A stretch of 64,000 nucleotides of DNA from Favolaschia claudopus. Lineage: Eukaryota; Basidiomycota; Agaricomycetes; Agaricales; Mycenaceae. The notes under the pieces are model-generated. The model did not search any database, had not been told where the DNA came from, and was given only the letters and a program-made list of their open reading frames with translations. The stretch lies in assembly GCA_037176885.1 (NCBI GenBank), contig JAWWNJ010000057.1, positions 1,054,001-1,118,000 on the forward strand, written 5' to 3'. The position numbers and the translations under genes were made by a program. Within the stretch, counting starts at the first letter, position 1; the number at the start of each line of letters is the position of its first letter. Positions 45,331-54,999 of the stretch are shown here, piece by piece.

Positions 45331-46509
45331 GAATGTCACACTTATCAACAAATTATCCGATTATCACCAAAACTCGAAGATTGTTGATAAATTATGAGTT
45401 TGCGTTTTTCCTGATGTATCGTGGCGGAGAAAGCTGCGCGAATCCTTGAGCTCGAAGCCCAGATAGCAACGCTTCAGAGCTCGATCGAGGTGCTATCCGC
45501 AGCTCAATGGTCAGCACAGGAGCGCCTGGATTCCTATAAATATCCAGTCTTGACTTTGCCGAACGAAATCGTCTCGGAAATCTTCCAGCATTCCCTCCCA
45601 CCATACCCAACAGCCCCACCCCTTGTCGGAATATCCGTACCTACCTCCTTGACGCAAATTTGCCGAAAATGGCGTGAAGTTGCCCACTCCACTCCTGCGC
45701 TTTGGAGATCTATCGAGTTGAATGGCTGCACGGGCGACCGCCAGAAACAGGTTGTCTTCATGGCTGGTATTTGGCTGAAAAGATCGGGCAGCATTCCCCT
45801 TTCTATCCAGTCGAGCCATCCTAGTACAACAGCACTTCTCATACCCGCTATCGTCGGTCACACTGTTCGTTGGGAGCACATTACATTGTCTCTCAATCAT
45901 TCCCATCAGCTCCTCGCTATCGTGGACAAACCGATGCCATTACTTCGCACTCTGAATCTGAATTTTCACCAAAATGCTCATCACCCTCTCGTCCTCGGAA
46001 ATCTACCTCTCCTCCGCACGGTCGTGCTCGACGATTTTGAGAGTCCCAGCGTCAGTCTTCCCTGGTCGCAACTGACCTCCCTCACGCTGAGGAATCTACA
46101 CAGCCAGGAATGCATGTCAATTTTACGACAGACGCAGTGCCTGGTCGCTTGTACCCTTCTTATGTGGACCCCTCTCAAATCTGAGTCAATTTCTGTACAC
46201 TCGGATTCTCGTGTTGATGTCTCCTTATCTTTCTTGGAAACTTTGGTCATCGAACAAAGAAGCGATGTTCTGGCTGTTGGCGTGGAGTTCGTCTCGCTCC
46301 TAGTAACACCCACTCTTAGTCGTCTGGAGCTACCAGAAGACTTCCTGCATTGGCCGGGATCTGTGCCCACTGCTTCCCTCAGGTCCTTTTTATTCAAGTC
46401 TGGATGCGTGCTAGCCGAGTTGCGCATCACCAAAGCCTTCGTTCCTGAGGACATCTACCGCTCTGCATTATCCTCAGTACCTTCCATTCACATCTTGCCG
46501 TATCATTAG

Positions 46510-47161
46510 CACAAAGTTTACTGCCTAGCCTTCCAGAAATCATTCAGAATACCATGCTTTCGCTACAATTGCTACTTGCTAGGGTCCACTCCATTGCGAT
46601 AACTCTATTGAATAAAATATGATTCCACTTCGTTGAAACAGCGGTCATAGGATCCACTATCTACAGTCCGCCTTGGGAGGGACAGTACCGATGAACTCGT
46701 TGTCGATAGTCATATTCACGATTCAGAAGCGAGCCTGGCAAGTAAAAACATCAAATATGTTCTGTAGTTCGCCAGCGAGTGCTTTTCTGCGGCTGCACAC
46801 TCTAAGTATTCTATCCCAGTCGATGCCTTGTTTCCGGATCATTCGACGGTGTGGTAAGTATTGCGATTTTATAATGAGCTGTATCATGAACAATAAACAA
46901 CATATTTCGAACGCTTGTCGCTACAAATATTGGCAGGATACTCAACCTCAGCATCCGAACAAGTAAGTTTTGGCGAAGAGGTTGGTAGCTGTTGGTATTT
47001 TTATTCTTGTTTGACACTTTGACTAGGCTCTGGGGGAAAAACGAGGCGGGCGTACTGTTTCGTTATTTCAAGATCGTGTCGCTGTCCAGAAAACATGGGT
47101 AAATAAATAGTATTGGGCAGGTACTGTCTATTTACCTCGTCCAAGGAGTTCCTTGCCCCGT
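46510..47161. other. Intergenic between F-box genes G and H, with weak repeat D1 copy
   Basis: The 46,905-46,975 stretch is a diverged copy of repeat D1 (GCAGGATACTCAAC ... GTAAGTTTTGG). No gene. Confidence 0.35.
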
Positions 47162-48244
47162 TTACTCCTCGAGCACGATGGAAGGAATTTGGGGGAACGC
47201 GCTTCGGTAGAAATGATATGGAATCTGTGCTCCTGTGACTCGGAGCTCGTCAAGTGTGCATCCAGATTTTGATATGAAGGCCTTGAGCGACTCTATGCAC
47301 TCAGAGTTAACGGTTCGAGAAAACGCTTCCCAGAATTCCAAATGACGGAGCGCAGGGGTAACGAGGCTATGAAAAAAATGCAGATCACTGTCGCTATTTT
47401 TCTCGATGACCAGCGCCTCCAAGCAAAATAAGGGAATATCCGGGTATGGGCCTTGGATCATCCCTTCTACCCAGATCCGAAGCCGACAATCAACCAGGTT
47501 TGGTATCTGTTGTAGGATTGATATGCATTCGTCTACGTCTATCGACTGCAATGCCAGAGAGGTCAATTGTGACCAGGGAAGGTTAACACTGGGTGTCCCG
47601 AAATCGTCGAGGACAAGAGTGCGCAGACAGGGTACATCGTGAATAGATAGAGGGTTGGAAAGGCCTTGTTCCCCCAGAACGATATGAAGGGTATGGAGAA
47701 GTGGCATTGGCCCATCTATTGCCAGCATGTTGGTGGGTTCGCAGATCGTCAAGATGAGTCGCTCCCAGCGATCGCGGTGAGGGAGGAGAGGAGCGAAAAT
47801 GGTAAAAGGGAGGCCATTCGAGTAGTCATTCTCATAGTCGGTGACGCGGATTGAGAGTGGGAGATCCCCAGACCTTTCTAGCCATAACTCGGCTAATGCG
47901 GTTCCCCCTTCTTCAGGCCAATTACGATCTCCCAACCCGATGGCCCTCCACAGTCTGGGAGTAGAAAGGGCAATTATGCGCCATTGAGTACAGATATGTG
48001 TGAGACATATAGGTGAATGAAGGCCTGTGAAGGATGGGGGATCCGGATACGGGGGAAGGAAGTGGAGAAAAACTTCGGAGACGATTTCGGGTGGCATAGT
48101 CAGAACCGGGTAAGTGTACGAGTCCAGCCGGCTTTGCGCTAGTTCTTTTGCTGCTCGTAGCGCCAAAATTTGTGCTTCGAGCGCTAGGATTTCGGCGTCT
48201 TTTTCTGCGACAAGCGCGCGATCTGCGTCCATGGAAAGAAGCAT
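47162..48244 (-). CDS. F-box protein, local family member H (360 aa)
   Basis: Putative SCF adaptor, intact and intronless. Helix SMDADRALVAEKDAEILALE, slightly shorter than in sisters. F-box from YPVLTMPPEIVSEVFLHFL to LWRAIGL (about 42-100). LRR-like half with LPWSQLTSLALQSI and LVTPALRHLEFWE, and end FYRSAFPQIPSIVLEE. Closest local relative by eye at the N-terminus is the split gene G (MLLS-ADRA-VAEK). A single GTCAC lies 140 bp upstream (48,384-48,388). Confidence 0.87.
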   Translation of the reverse strand: MLLSMDADRALVAEKDAEILALEAQILALRAAKELAQSRLDSYTYPVLTMPPEIVSEVFLHFLPPYPDPPSFTGLHSPICLTHICTQWRIIALSTPRLWRAIGLGDRNWPEEGGTALAELWLERSGDLPLSIRVTDYENDYSNGLPFTIFAPLLPHRDRWERLILTICEPTNMLAIDGPMPLLHTLHIVLGEQGLSNPLSIHDVPCLRTLVLDDFGTPSVNLPWSQLTSLALQSIDVDECISILQQIPNLVDCRLRIWVEGMIQGPYPDIPLFCLEALVIEKNSDSDLHFFHSLVTPALRHLEFWEAFSRTVNSECIESLKAFISKSGCTLDELRVTGAQIPYHFYRSAFPQIPSIVLEE

Positions 48245-48394
48245 GGCGGCAGGATAAGATATGCCCGGCGTGCGATGGTATTCAGAGAACTGGCAATATA
48301 CTGAGGTTGCTGGATTCAGGAAGGTTGGCAGTGGTCGTGGTACAATTCAAAGAGAGGTGGCTGCCACCAAGCACATCAATCACGTCACTCTTGT

Positions 48395-48451
48395 ACCGCC
48401 ACAGTGATTGACAGGATACTCAACGCCAATATCCGAAAAAGGAAGTTTTGG
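48395..48451 (+). repeat. Short dispersed repeat D1, copy 3
   Basis: ACCGCCACAGTGATTGACAG, then GATACTCAACGCC and AAAAAGGAAGTTTTGG. Nearly identical to the inverted copy at 59,972-60,027. Confidence 0.5.
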
Positions 48452-48932
48452 TAAGGCCTTTGAACTTTCACCCGTGAAAGAGTAGGCTGTGATTGAGAAT
48501 GTTATCAACTCTGCTCTACAGGCTATGTACGAGCAAATAATTGCAGTCTAGGAACAAAAAACTTCGATTTTACGTTCAGTGCTTATATCACAGCCTTCAT
48601 CCCGTCACTGTTAAAGAATTGTTAGTATTGTACACAATAAAACTAGCTGCAGGAGAGAGTAACAAATTCTGAACCGAGAATCAGACACAGGATTGAGAAT
48701 TTCGTGTAGATTTACAAATTTTTTGCGTAATAACAAAGTGGATTTTGAACTTCAAGCAGAGCCGTTGCAGCAATAGCTCTAATACTTCCGCTACCAGTTG
48801 TTTTCTTTTTTCTGATATCTAATTAACGGCGTGTAGACGCAAACAGAGACAACTACTCAAGGAAGTGGGCACTGTTTTACAAAATCCAAAATCTATTAGC
48901 CCCGTTATATATACGTCTCATATCGGACTTGG
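48452..48932. other. AT-rich spacer
   Basis: No gene or known repeat. Confidence 0.35.
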
Positions 48933-49478
48933 ATGACTAAGAATCTGAAACGCAGTAACTACACGGGATCTGCGGGAGAATCTGGTGGTGCGCACTGGTC
49001 CCTGGTTCCGGAAAATAGATTCGTGGCAAATTTCAAACAGGGAAGTGACAGTGGAGGTGTCCCAACGACTCGGGAAACGCATGCTGGCCATGGAGTCATG
49101 CAAAATGAGAGAGATGCTGACTTTTTCACGGCCGTAGATCCAGCTTGTTGAGAGACGGAAGTGGTTCCGAGTACAGCGGGAGGCATTTCTGCGTCTTGTT
49201 CTGGCAGGAAGCGCATCAAGGCACAGAGAAGAATGGGCCGTATGGTATTAGCTTCCGAAGGGCTCCAGCGCTTCACTGGATGTTGGCGGTGTGCGCGTAT
49301 TTGTCGGAATGGACGATGTCGATGGTGTTCCGAAGAGGATGTATTCCCGGTGCAGCGTGCTTTCATTGACAGAAATGTGTGTCAATTATGTTGTCTCGAG
49401 GAAAGCAGACCTATGAGGGGTTCGCTGGAAGTTGTATACGATTCGGAAAGAAAAGAAATTGGGGACGAATTCAGGTGA
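48933..49478 (+). pseudogene. Cys-rich small protein with one in-frame stop, unknown
   Basis: One frame runs from ATG at 48,933 to TGA at 49,476-49,478, interrupted only by TGA at 49,149-49,151. The second half has zinc-finger-like spacing: CWRCARICRNGRCRWC, then CQLCC 25 residues later. The first half is polar with no motif. The stop cannot be removed by an obvious in-phase intron. Either a recently dead gene or two unrelated frames; composition of the Cys part favours a real coding past. Confidence 0.35.
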
Positions 49479-50101
49479 TATTTGGAAGCAGGGGAGCCGT
49501 ATAGCAAACGTCTTCTATAACGGCGATTTAACTGCACTGAGGACATAAGGTTCGGTGACCCGGTCCCGCCGCTGAGGGCTGACGCCTGAGATTTTGAGAA
49601 TTTTAAGTCCAACTTCCAAGTCGACGGTCGAAAATTTGATTGATCATTGAAGCGCAATCGACTTCTACTCAAGAAAGTAGATACGCTGAGAGAAGTAGCG
49701 AGGTGGCTAAACAGCGGTCTATCTTCTGAAGTGGTTGTGGCAAGGTTGTGGTGGTTGGCGCAAGAGTTCGGCGTGACGATTTGTCACATTATGTCACACC
49801 TCTTTCCTCTTCACTCCCACGTTTCCCTCCTTCGTCCGGGCCAGGAGACATCGTAGCGCGCGGCGGCGCCCCTACAATCAGTCCTGCCCAATCTTTGGCT
49901 TTAATTCCAGCGCTTTCCATCCACTCACGCGACTCCTGGCGACATGAAAAATCGGACGCAAGCAGCAAGATTCGACTCTCGCCGATACTTAGCAGCACGC
50001 ATTCTTGGACCCCAGATTCGTTCCTGTTGGTTCAAACCCACTCTCCGGATAACTAGTATGTATATTCTCTACCTCCCAGCAGCTCTTTGAGAGTTGATTG
50101 A
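49479..50101. other. Spacer with orphan GTGAC/GTCAC cluster
   Basis: Half-sites at 49,773, 49,782 and 49,793 imitate the F-box promoter signature, but no F-box gene follows at the usual distance. This could be the promoter left from a deleted member. Confidence 0.3.
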
Positions 50102-50833
50102 ATGCAAGACGCTCTTCGTATGGATTCGGCAACCGCTGGAAGCTCCTGCACTCGGGGCTCTTCGGATCTCGGGAACGACAGCATGGAACGGGTTAGAAGC
50201 TCTAAAGTAGCTGCCGAATGCGCTTGCTGTAGTGTGCGCAAGGTCTGACTCTATTTACCCGTTTTTTATATTTAACTCATCGCACCACCAGTTCTCCTGG
50301 CTGTGTTCACAGCAGGCAATCGCTTGTCCCGGCCATTCCAACAACTGACTCAGGCTCCTCTACTCAAATCTCGTTACCTTTCGATTCCTCGGCAATATTT
50401 GGCACTGGGTGTTGGAGTATATTCCGCTGGAGACTTTGGTGAGCATGATCCCCTCTCGATTCTCTCTCCACCACGCTCTTGCGCAGCGTAATTTTTTTTT
50501 TTTGCGTGACCCATACCTTCAATATTTGTCCCCCGCCACCCCACTCCACTTTTGGTTTCTCGTATCGAATCGAAGTGCTGACATATCACTCCTTTAACAG
50601 ACATCCCACCACGGGGCTCTCTCGTGGTCGAGTGGTTCCTCGTCATCGATATTGATGCTTCAAGGACTATTGAAGGAGTCATGCGGGTTGCCGGTGTTGG
50701 TGGGGAGTGGTACCAAGAGCGGCAACGAAAGCGGAAGATGGGGAGGAAGAACCGGGGGAGGAAGATATTGGACGACGTCGAGCTCGTCCCTGTGCCGTTC
50801 CCCGTCGCCATCCCAATGACCTACGCTGCGTAG
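50102..50833 (+). CDS. Possible three-exon gene of unknown function
   Basis: ATG at 50,102 gives a Ser-rich start (MQDALRMDSATAGSS). Splicing over about 50,231-50,291 and over 50,439-50,600 (GTGAGC to AACAG) joins frames reading LLAVFTAGNRLSRPFQQL, YLALGVGVYSAGDF and PPRGSLVVEWFLVIDIDA, to TAG at 50,833. The second junction is good; the first is ambiguous. A poly-T and pyrimidine tract in the second intron supports splicing. No family recognised, and the opposite strand is also open, so confidence is low. Confidence 0.25.
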
Positions 50834-51189
50834 TCACCATCTGGATTTTTCGCCTGCGTCCGACGCATCTACGCATGCTCCATGCGGGGGGCTCGAATGC
50901 GTCAGGGTCTGTGATATGGATCATGAGCGGGGCATGGCATGGAAAATGCAGGATGGAGATCGTTTCTCCTCGCGTATAGACAACGCCGTTCTATTCTCCA
51001 AGGCCGTGCACTTGGTCTCATGTTGTCGCCATTCTGGTCCCCTTGTACGGCCACCGCTGCGACCCTCCACAAGTTTGAGAATCACATCTAAGAGCGGCCA
51101 GGACTCGACTTCAAGTTACGAGGCTGCGGTCGGTTCTCTTCCTTCCTTCCTATGTTCTTCACAGTGCTCATATGTGAATGAATTCGAAA
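50834..51189. other. Spacer, nothing identified
   Basis: No domain-bearing frame. Confidence 0.3.
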
Positions 51190-52640
51190 TTTCAGACTGA
51201 TACGTTCGATGTGAGCCGCGCGTGCTGGGCGCGTCTCTGGCTTGCTTGCCCGAAATGTCGCGTTCTCGCCACTGCCCTCGATCTGTGTCATCCGCGGCCG
51301 ACCATGTCGCCTCTAAACCGACTGCGTCGTAGTGATGTTATCCTACCGTTCCCACCCGGCACCGTCCTCTCGCGTGCCCTTCAAGGCATAGAAGAAGCCT
51401 TGCCGCGTCCGTTGGATGCGTTGGATGTCGACTCCTAGACGCTTTCCGCCGCATTCATCCAGCGCCTGGTCAGATGCGGGCAAATGCAGACGTCCTATTC
51501 AGCCGCTTGCGGTCGGCGCCGTCTGTCGCGGATGAATACGGCCGTACGATGGCTACTCGGAGCTTTGAGCCTGCAGCTGTACCCTCCCAGGAGCTGCGAT
51601 ACGGATTGGGGGAGTCGTCCCCGACATATTAGATCCTCGTTACGCAGCGATATTCCCTGCGGTTTCTACCTTAGCTGGCCATTGATCTTGTTATTGGACG
51701 CTCGTCGCGCGCTAATGGCGCGATTCCTTGTCGCTAGTCTTTCCGCTCTCGTCTTCGAAGAGCGAGGCTCGTGGCGTTTCGGTGCGGCTCGATGTCGTCG
51801 TGAGCGGAAACTTGCCTGACAGGGGTCGCTTCTATCTGGGCGTACATGATAGCGTCCACTGCTGCGCTTCCATCGACGAGGAGGTACAGGAATCTCCTGG
51901 GGATCGGACTGCGGTCTCTCATTCGACAAGACGGCGTGCGCTCCACCTCGTACCTCTTTTGACCAGCCAAGGTCACTTGCTTTCACTCTGTGCTCATCGC
52001 CTTTGAGATGTACGCGCGTCATCCGAATGATTCAAAAGCCATGTGGCTTGTCTCAGGACGTCGGGCGTCCGCTCCGCGGAAGTGCATAGTGGTGGAGGTC
52101 GAGAACGGCCCGGACGAGCACTAGCCGCAGCCCAGAGAAGTCCGAAGGAGCATCATGGCTACAATGTCGCCTTCAGGTGTCGGGAATGTACATCCACTTG
52201 CGGCACAAGCGCGTCATGCGCCTCCAAGTCTGTCCGAGCCTCAAGACGTTGTTTGGGTGGGACGGGGCTCGCGACTATTGCGCCCGCCGCCGCTTTCTGC
52301 TGCTCCAAGACCGCAGTCTACTACGCGGACGTCTCGGAACTTCGCCCCCTCCCGTTCGTTCTTCCAACGAAAATGGAGCACCTTGGTAATTCGTACCTCA
52401 TTTCGACGCACATCGCCACTGGCTCGTGTTGCGTCCTCGACGTCGACCTGCTTCTCTTGCGCTCCTGACAGATCGGTGGCGCTGCTCTTGCATGTCGCTT
52501 GGACGTGAAAAGATACCCGCTCTTGTCTCCCTGCCCTGCCTCTCTCTACTTTCATTGGCTTGTCCTTCGCTCCTCCGTTCGTTAGTCTCTGTAAAGATAG
52601 AAACCACCATTCCGTCTAAACACCCATTAGACAGACGTAT
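51190..52640 (+). repeat. Decayed repeat S, copy 2
   Basis: Shares ordered blocks with 40,840-42,260 (see that entry). Frames are broken by many stops on both strands. No known transposon domain. Confidence 0.35.
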
Positions 52641-52837
52641 GAGTTCGATGTGACTGATAGCACACGATTCACTAGTATTCACCTCCGTGAATGTTACCTT
52701 TTTGCAATTTCATTGCCGAGTGAAGGGATTATGGGGAAAGTATGAAAATACTTACTCGTCTTGAGGAACAGCTGCTTTGATGCTGAGCTGCGCTTCAAAT
52801 AAAAATCCTCAAAATGCCAAGGCTACATAGAGGATGG

Positions 52838-52858
52838 AGCTTGAAGCTTGAAGCTTGA
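52838..52858. repeat. Short tandem AGCTTGA repeat
   Basis: Three units of AGCTTGA (GAGCTTGAAGCTTGAAGCTT). A minor microsatellite 5' of F-box gene I. Confidence 0.5.
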
Positions 52859-52929
52859 GGGTACTGGGAACAAATTAAAGAGGAAACGAATATTTCATGG
52901 TGCTATTTAGTATTGAATGGTCGGGGAGT

Positions 52930-52961
52930 GTGACCAGTTGGTGACTCATCTAGCCGGTCAC
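52930..52961. promoter_or_regulatory. GTGAC, GTGAC, GTCAC cluster before F-box gene I
   Basis: Half-sites at 52,930, 52,941 and 52,957, 216-247 bp before the ATG at 53,177. Same composition as other clusters but further upstream. Confidence 0.35.
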
Positions 52962-53176
52962 ATCTTTCTCTTTTCCCTCCACGTACACGTCTTGAGCTTG
53001 GGCTGTCGCCTGTCCCCAGTCTTCGAGGTTTCTGGCAAATCACTGGCAATACCCTTGGCTTGAACACAGCCCGCGCCTTGGCCGATATACTTATTGTGGT
53101 TCTATCCGCTCCGGACTCCCCATCCTCGTCGGTCAGCCAGTAGCGACTCCGATTCTTTTTACCTGCGACAATTACT

Positions 53177-54334
53177 ATGGACGAGTCATATCCGCCGCTC
53201 GAGCGCGCACAAGACCGCATGTTTGTTGCGGGAAAAAATCTGCAAATCCTCGAGCTCGAGACACAGATAGCTGCGCTCGCCGAGCGCATATCTATACTAC
53301 AAGCGGAGAAGCTACCATTCCAAATCAGGCTCGATTCCATTCGATATCCAATGTTGACCCTGCCAAACGAAATAGTCGCCGAGGTCTTCTTGCACTTCAT
53401 TCCCCCATATCCCGACTTTCCAGCGCTCACCGGGTTGCTGTCGCCGACGTGTTTAACACAAATATGTCATCAATGGCGGGAAATTGCTCTCACAACTCCA
53501 GCGCTATGGAGGGCTGTCAAGCTGCCGAGGTCGTTTCTCCGTAAAAACGGTGTTGAAGCTGCTTCTTCGTTCATGTCTTTGTGGTTGAACAGATCCCGAC
53601 GCTACCCGCTCTCCATATGTTTCGACCATGACAACCCGCTTCCTTTTTTCTCGACCCTCCTCCTTCATGTCGCTCGATTAGAGCACCTATCATTCAGAAT
53701 CCCAGATGCAACTCTGTTATCGCCAATCGATAAACCACTGGAAATGCCGATGCTCCGTAGTCTAGCTATACAATTCAGATGCATTGCCTCCACGCCCTTC
53801 ATCCTGCGCATAAATTCGCCCTGCTTGACCTCAGTCATTCTATCTGCGGGAGGAGATCCGAGTGTTGCGCTGCCATGGTCACAATTGACTTCCCTTACCT
53901 TGACGGGCACGCATCCGGATGCCTGTATGTCGATATTGAAGCAGACATCGCTGCTGGTGGAGTGCTCGCTGCATTTTAATTTATGGAACCCGAAAATTGG
54001 ACCACACCGTTTTGAGGCCCTGACGCTGCCGTATCTCGAGAGACTGGTGATACAAAAACATTGCGAGTGCTTCGAAAATCACACAGACTTCGTTCTTAGC
54101 CTCGTCGCCCCCGCTTTGGTCTCGCTGCAACTTCCCGAACGAATCCTCATTACTCCTGCTTCCAGCACAATCGAGTCGCTCGAAACATTCATCGCCAAGT
54201 CAGGGTGCCGACTTTGTCGGCTCACAATCTCCAGGGTAGAGGTGGTCTTGGATGTCACGGTCTATCAACTGGCATTTCCGTCTATCCCTGAAATCGAATT
54301 ATTAAAAGCTGATTGGATTCGTTCAAGATCATGA
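53177..54334 (+). CDS. F-box protein, local family member I (385 aa)
   Basis: Putative SCF adaptor, intact, intronless. N-terminus MDESYPPLERAQDRMFVAGK is longer than usual but leads into the same helix (ILELETQIAALAERISIL). F-box from YPMLTLPNEIVAEVFL to LWRAVKL (about 58-115). LRR-like half has LPWSQLTSLTLTGTHP and LVAPALVSLQLPER, ending in a basic tail (KADWIRSRS). It resembles member K at 60,366-61,418 (shared LPERLL/RIL and SLW-L-RS signatures), suggesting these two form a subgroup. Confidence 0.87.
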   Translation: MDESYPPLERAQDRMFVAGKNLQILELETQIAALAERISILQAEKLPFQIRLDSIRYPMLTLPNEIVAEVFLHFIPPYPDFPALTGLLSPTCLTQICHQWREIALTTPALWRAVKLPRSFLRKNGVEAASSFMSLWLNRSRRYPLSICFDHDNPLPFFSTLLLHVARLEHLSFRIPDATLLSPIDKPLEMPMLRSLAIQFRCIASTPFILRINSPCLTSVILSAGGDPSVALPWSQLTSLTLTGTHPDACMSILKQTSLLVECSLHFNLWNPKIGPHRFEALTLPYLERLVIQKHCECFENHTDFVLSLVAPALVSLQLPERILITPASSTIESLETFIAKSGCRLCRLTISRVEVVLDVTVYQLAFPSIPEIELLKADWIRSRS

Positions 54335-54999
54335 TGTTGCACTTCATCCTCGTCTTGTCGCATTTACGATGCATCCGAATAAAACCGTTTACTATTTCTC
54401 TGCCAGACGGCTACGTTCGAGCTTCCTTGTCGTCTTGAACTAGTATTCACAAGTCACAGATACAGTCTTAACCTTGTACTTATTTGTTGCTTTTTTGTCG
54501 CTTAGTGGCATGTCATACGAGTGTTTTACGATTTGAGCAGAAATTCCATTGAGCGCGACTGATCTATGTATTTCGCTATGATCTCGATGGCAAGCGAATA
54601 TCCAGAAAAGTCCCTCCAATGCCCACATCCGAAGCGCACAGTGTACATGTCAGGTTCTGTATTCGTCGCAAGACTGAAAAGCATTCCGTGATGTGCGTTC
54701 ACAACACGCACGAATCCACGATCCTCCCGCTCTAATCAATGACATTTTGGTCAGAGACAATTCGCCGAGCAACATCCTGACTCTCCGCTAGCTTCGTAAC
54801 CACCAGTTGATTGCTCTAAATGTCTCGAGCGCCGATGAAATACGTCCACATCTATTACTGTCCCATTCATGTCTCTTATCCTGACTACATACATCGTGTT
54901 TTTACTTATCTCAATATATCGACATTTTAGAATAGAATCCTTTCAACTTGTTTCAAGAAAGCGATGGTTATTTTGAATGATCAGCGGGCATAGAAAATT
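54335..54999. other. Spacer between convergent genes I and MYND
   Basis: AT-rich 3' ends of two convergent genes; no feature recognised. Confidence 0.35.

Larger units (their letters stand above)
42446..45416. mobile_element. TA-flanked DNA transposon without transposase, 2,971 bp
   Basis: Left end CATCAGGAAAACCCCAAACT (42,446-42,465); right end, read inverted from 45,416, CATCAGGAAAAACGCAAACT: 18 of 20 bases match. TA lies on both sides (42,444-42,445 and 45,417-45,418). Just inside both ends are repeated GATAAT/ATTATC words, a likely transposase-binding array. No transposase-length frame occurs, so it is non-autonomous or gutted. TA duplication and terminal repeats fit the Tc1/mariner/pogo superfamily. 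It contains an internal tandem duplication (42,920-43,350) and a later nested insertion (44,015-45,330). Confidence 0.8.
42415..46509 (+). pseudogene. F-box gene, member G, split by a TA-flanked transposon after codon 10
   Basis: Codons 1-10 (MLLSLEADRA) are at 42,415-42,444. The rest resumes at 45,417 after a 2,971-bp insertion, continuing VAEKAARILELEAQIATL. The F-box runs from YPVLTLPNEIVSEIFQ to LWRSIELN, then comes LPWSQLTSLTLRNL and the end IHILPYH. Removing the insert and one TA restores the reading frame exactly. The downstream part (45,421-46,509, 362 codons) has no other damage, so insertion is recent or the remainder is still used. With no ATG near 45,421, translation could begin only at a later Met (the first is far past the F-box core) unless the insert is spliced out or excised. 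Confidence 0.8.

Noticed and set aside
52903..53430. 175-codon minus-strand frame over the start of F-box gene I
   Set aside because: Antisense shadow of a well-supported gene; similar antisense frames occur over all family members.
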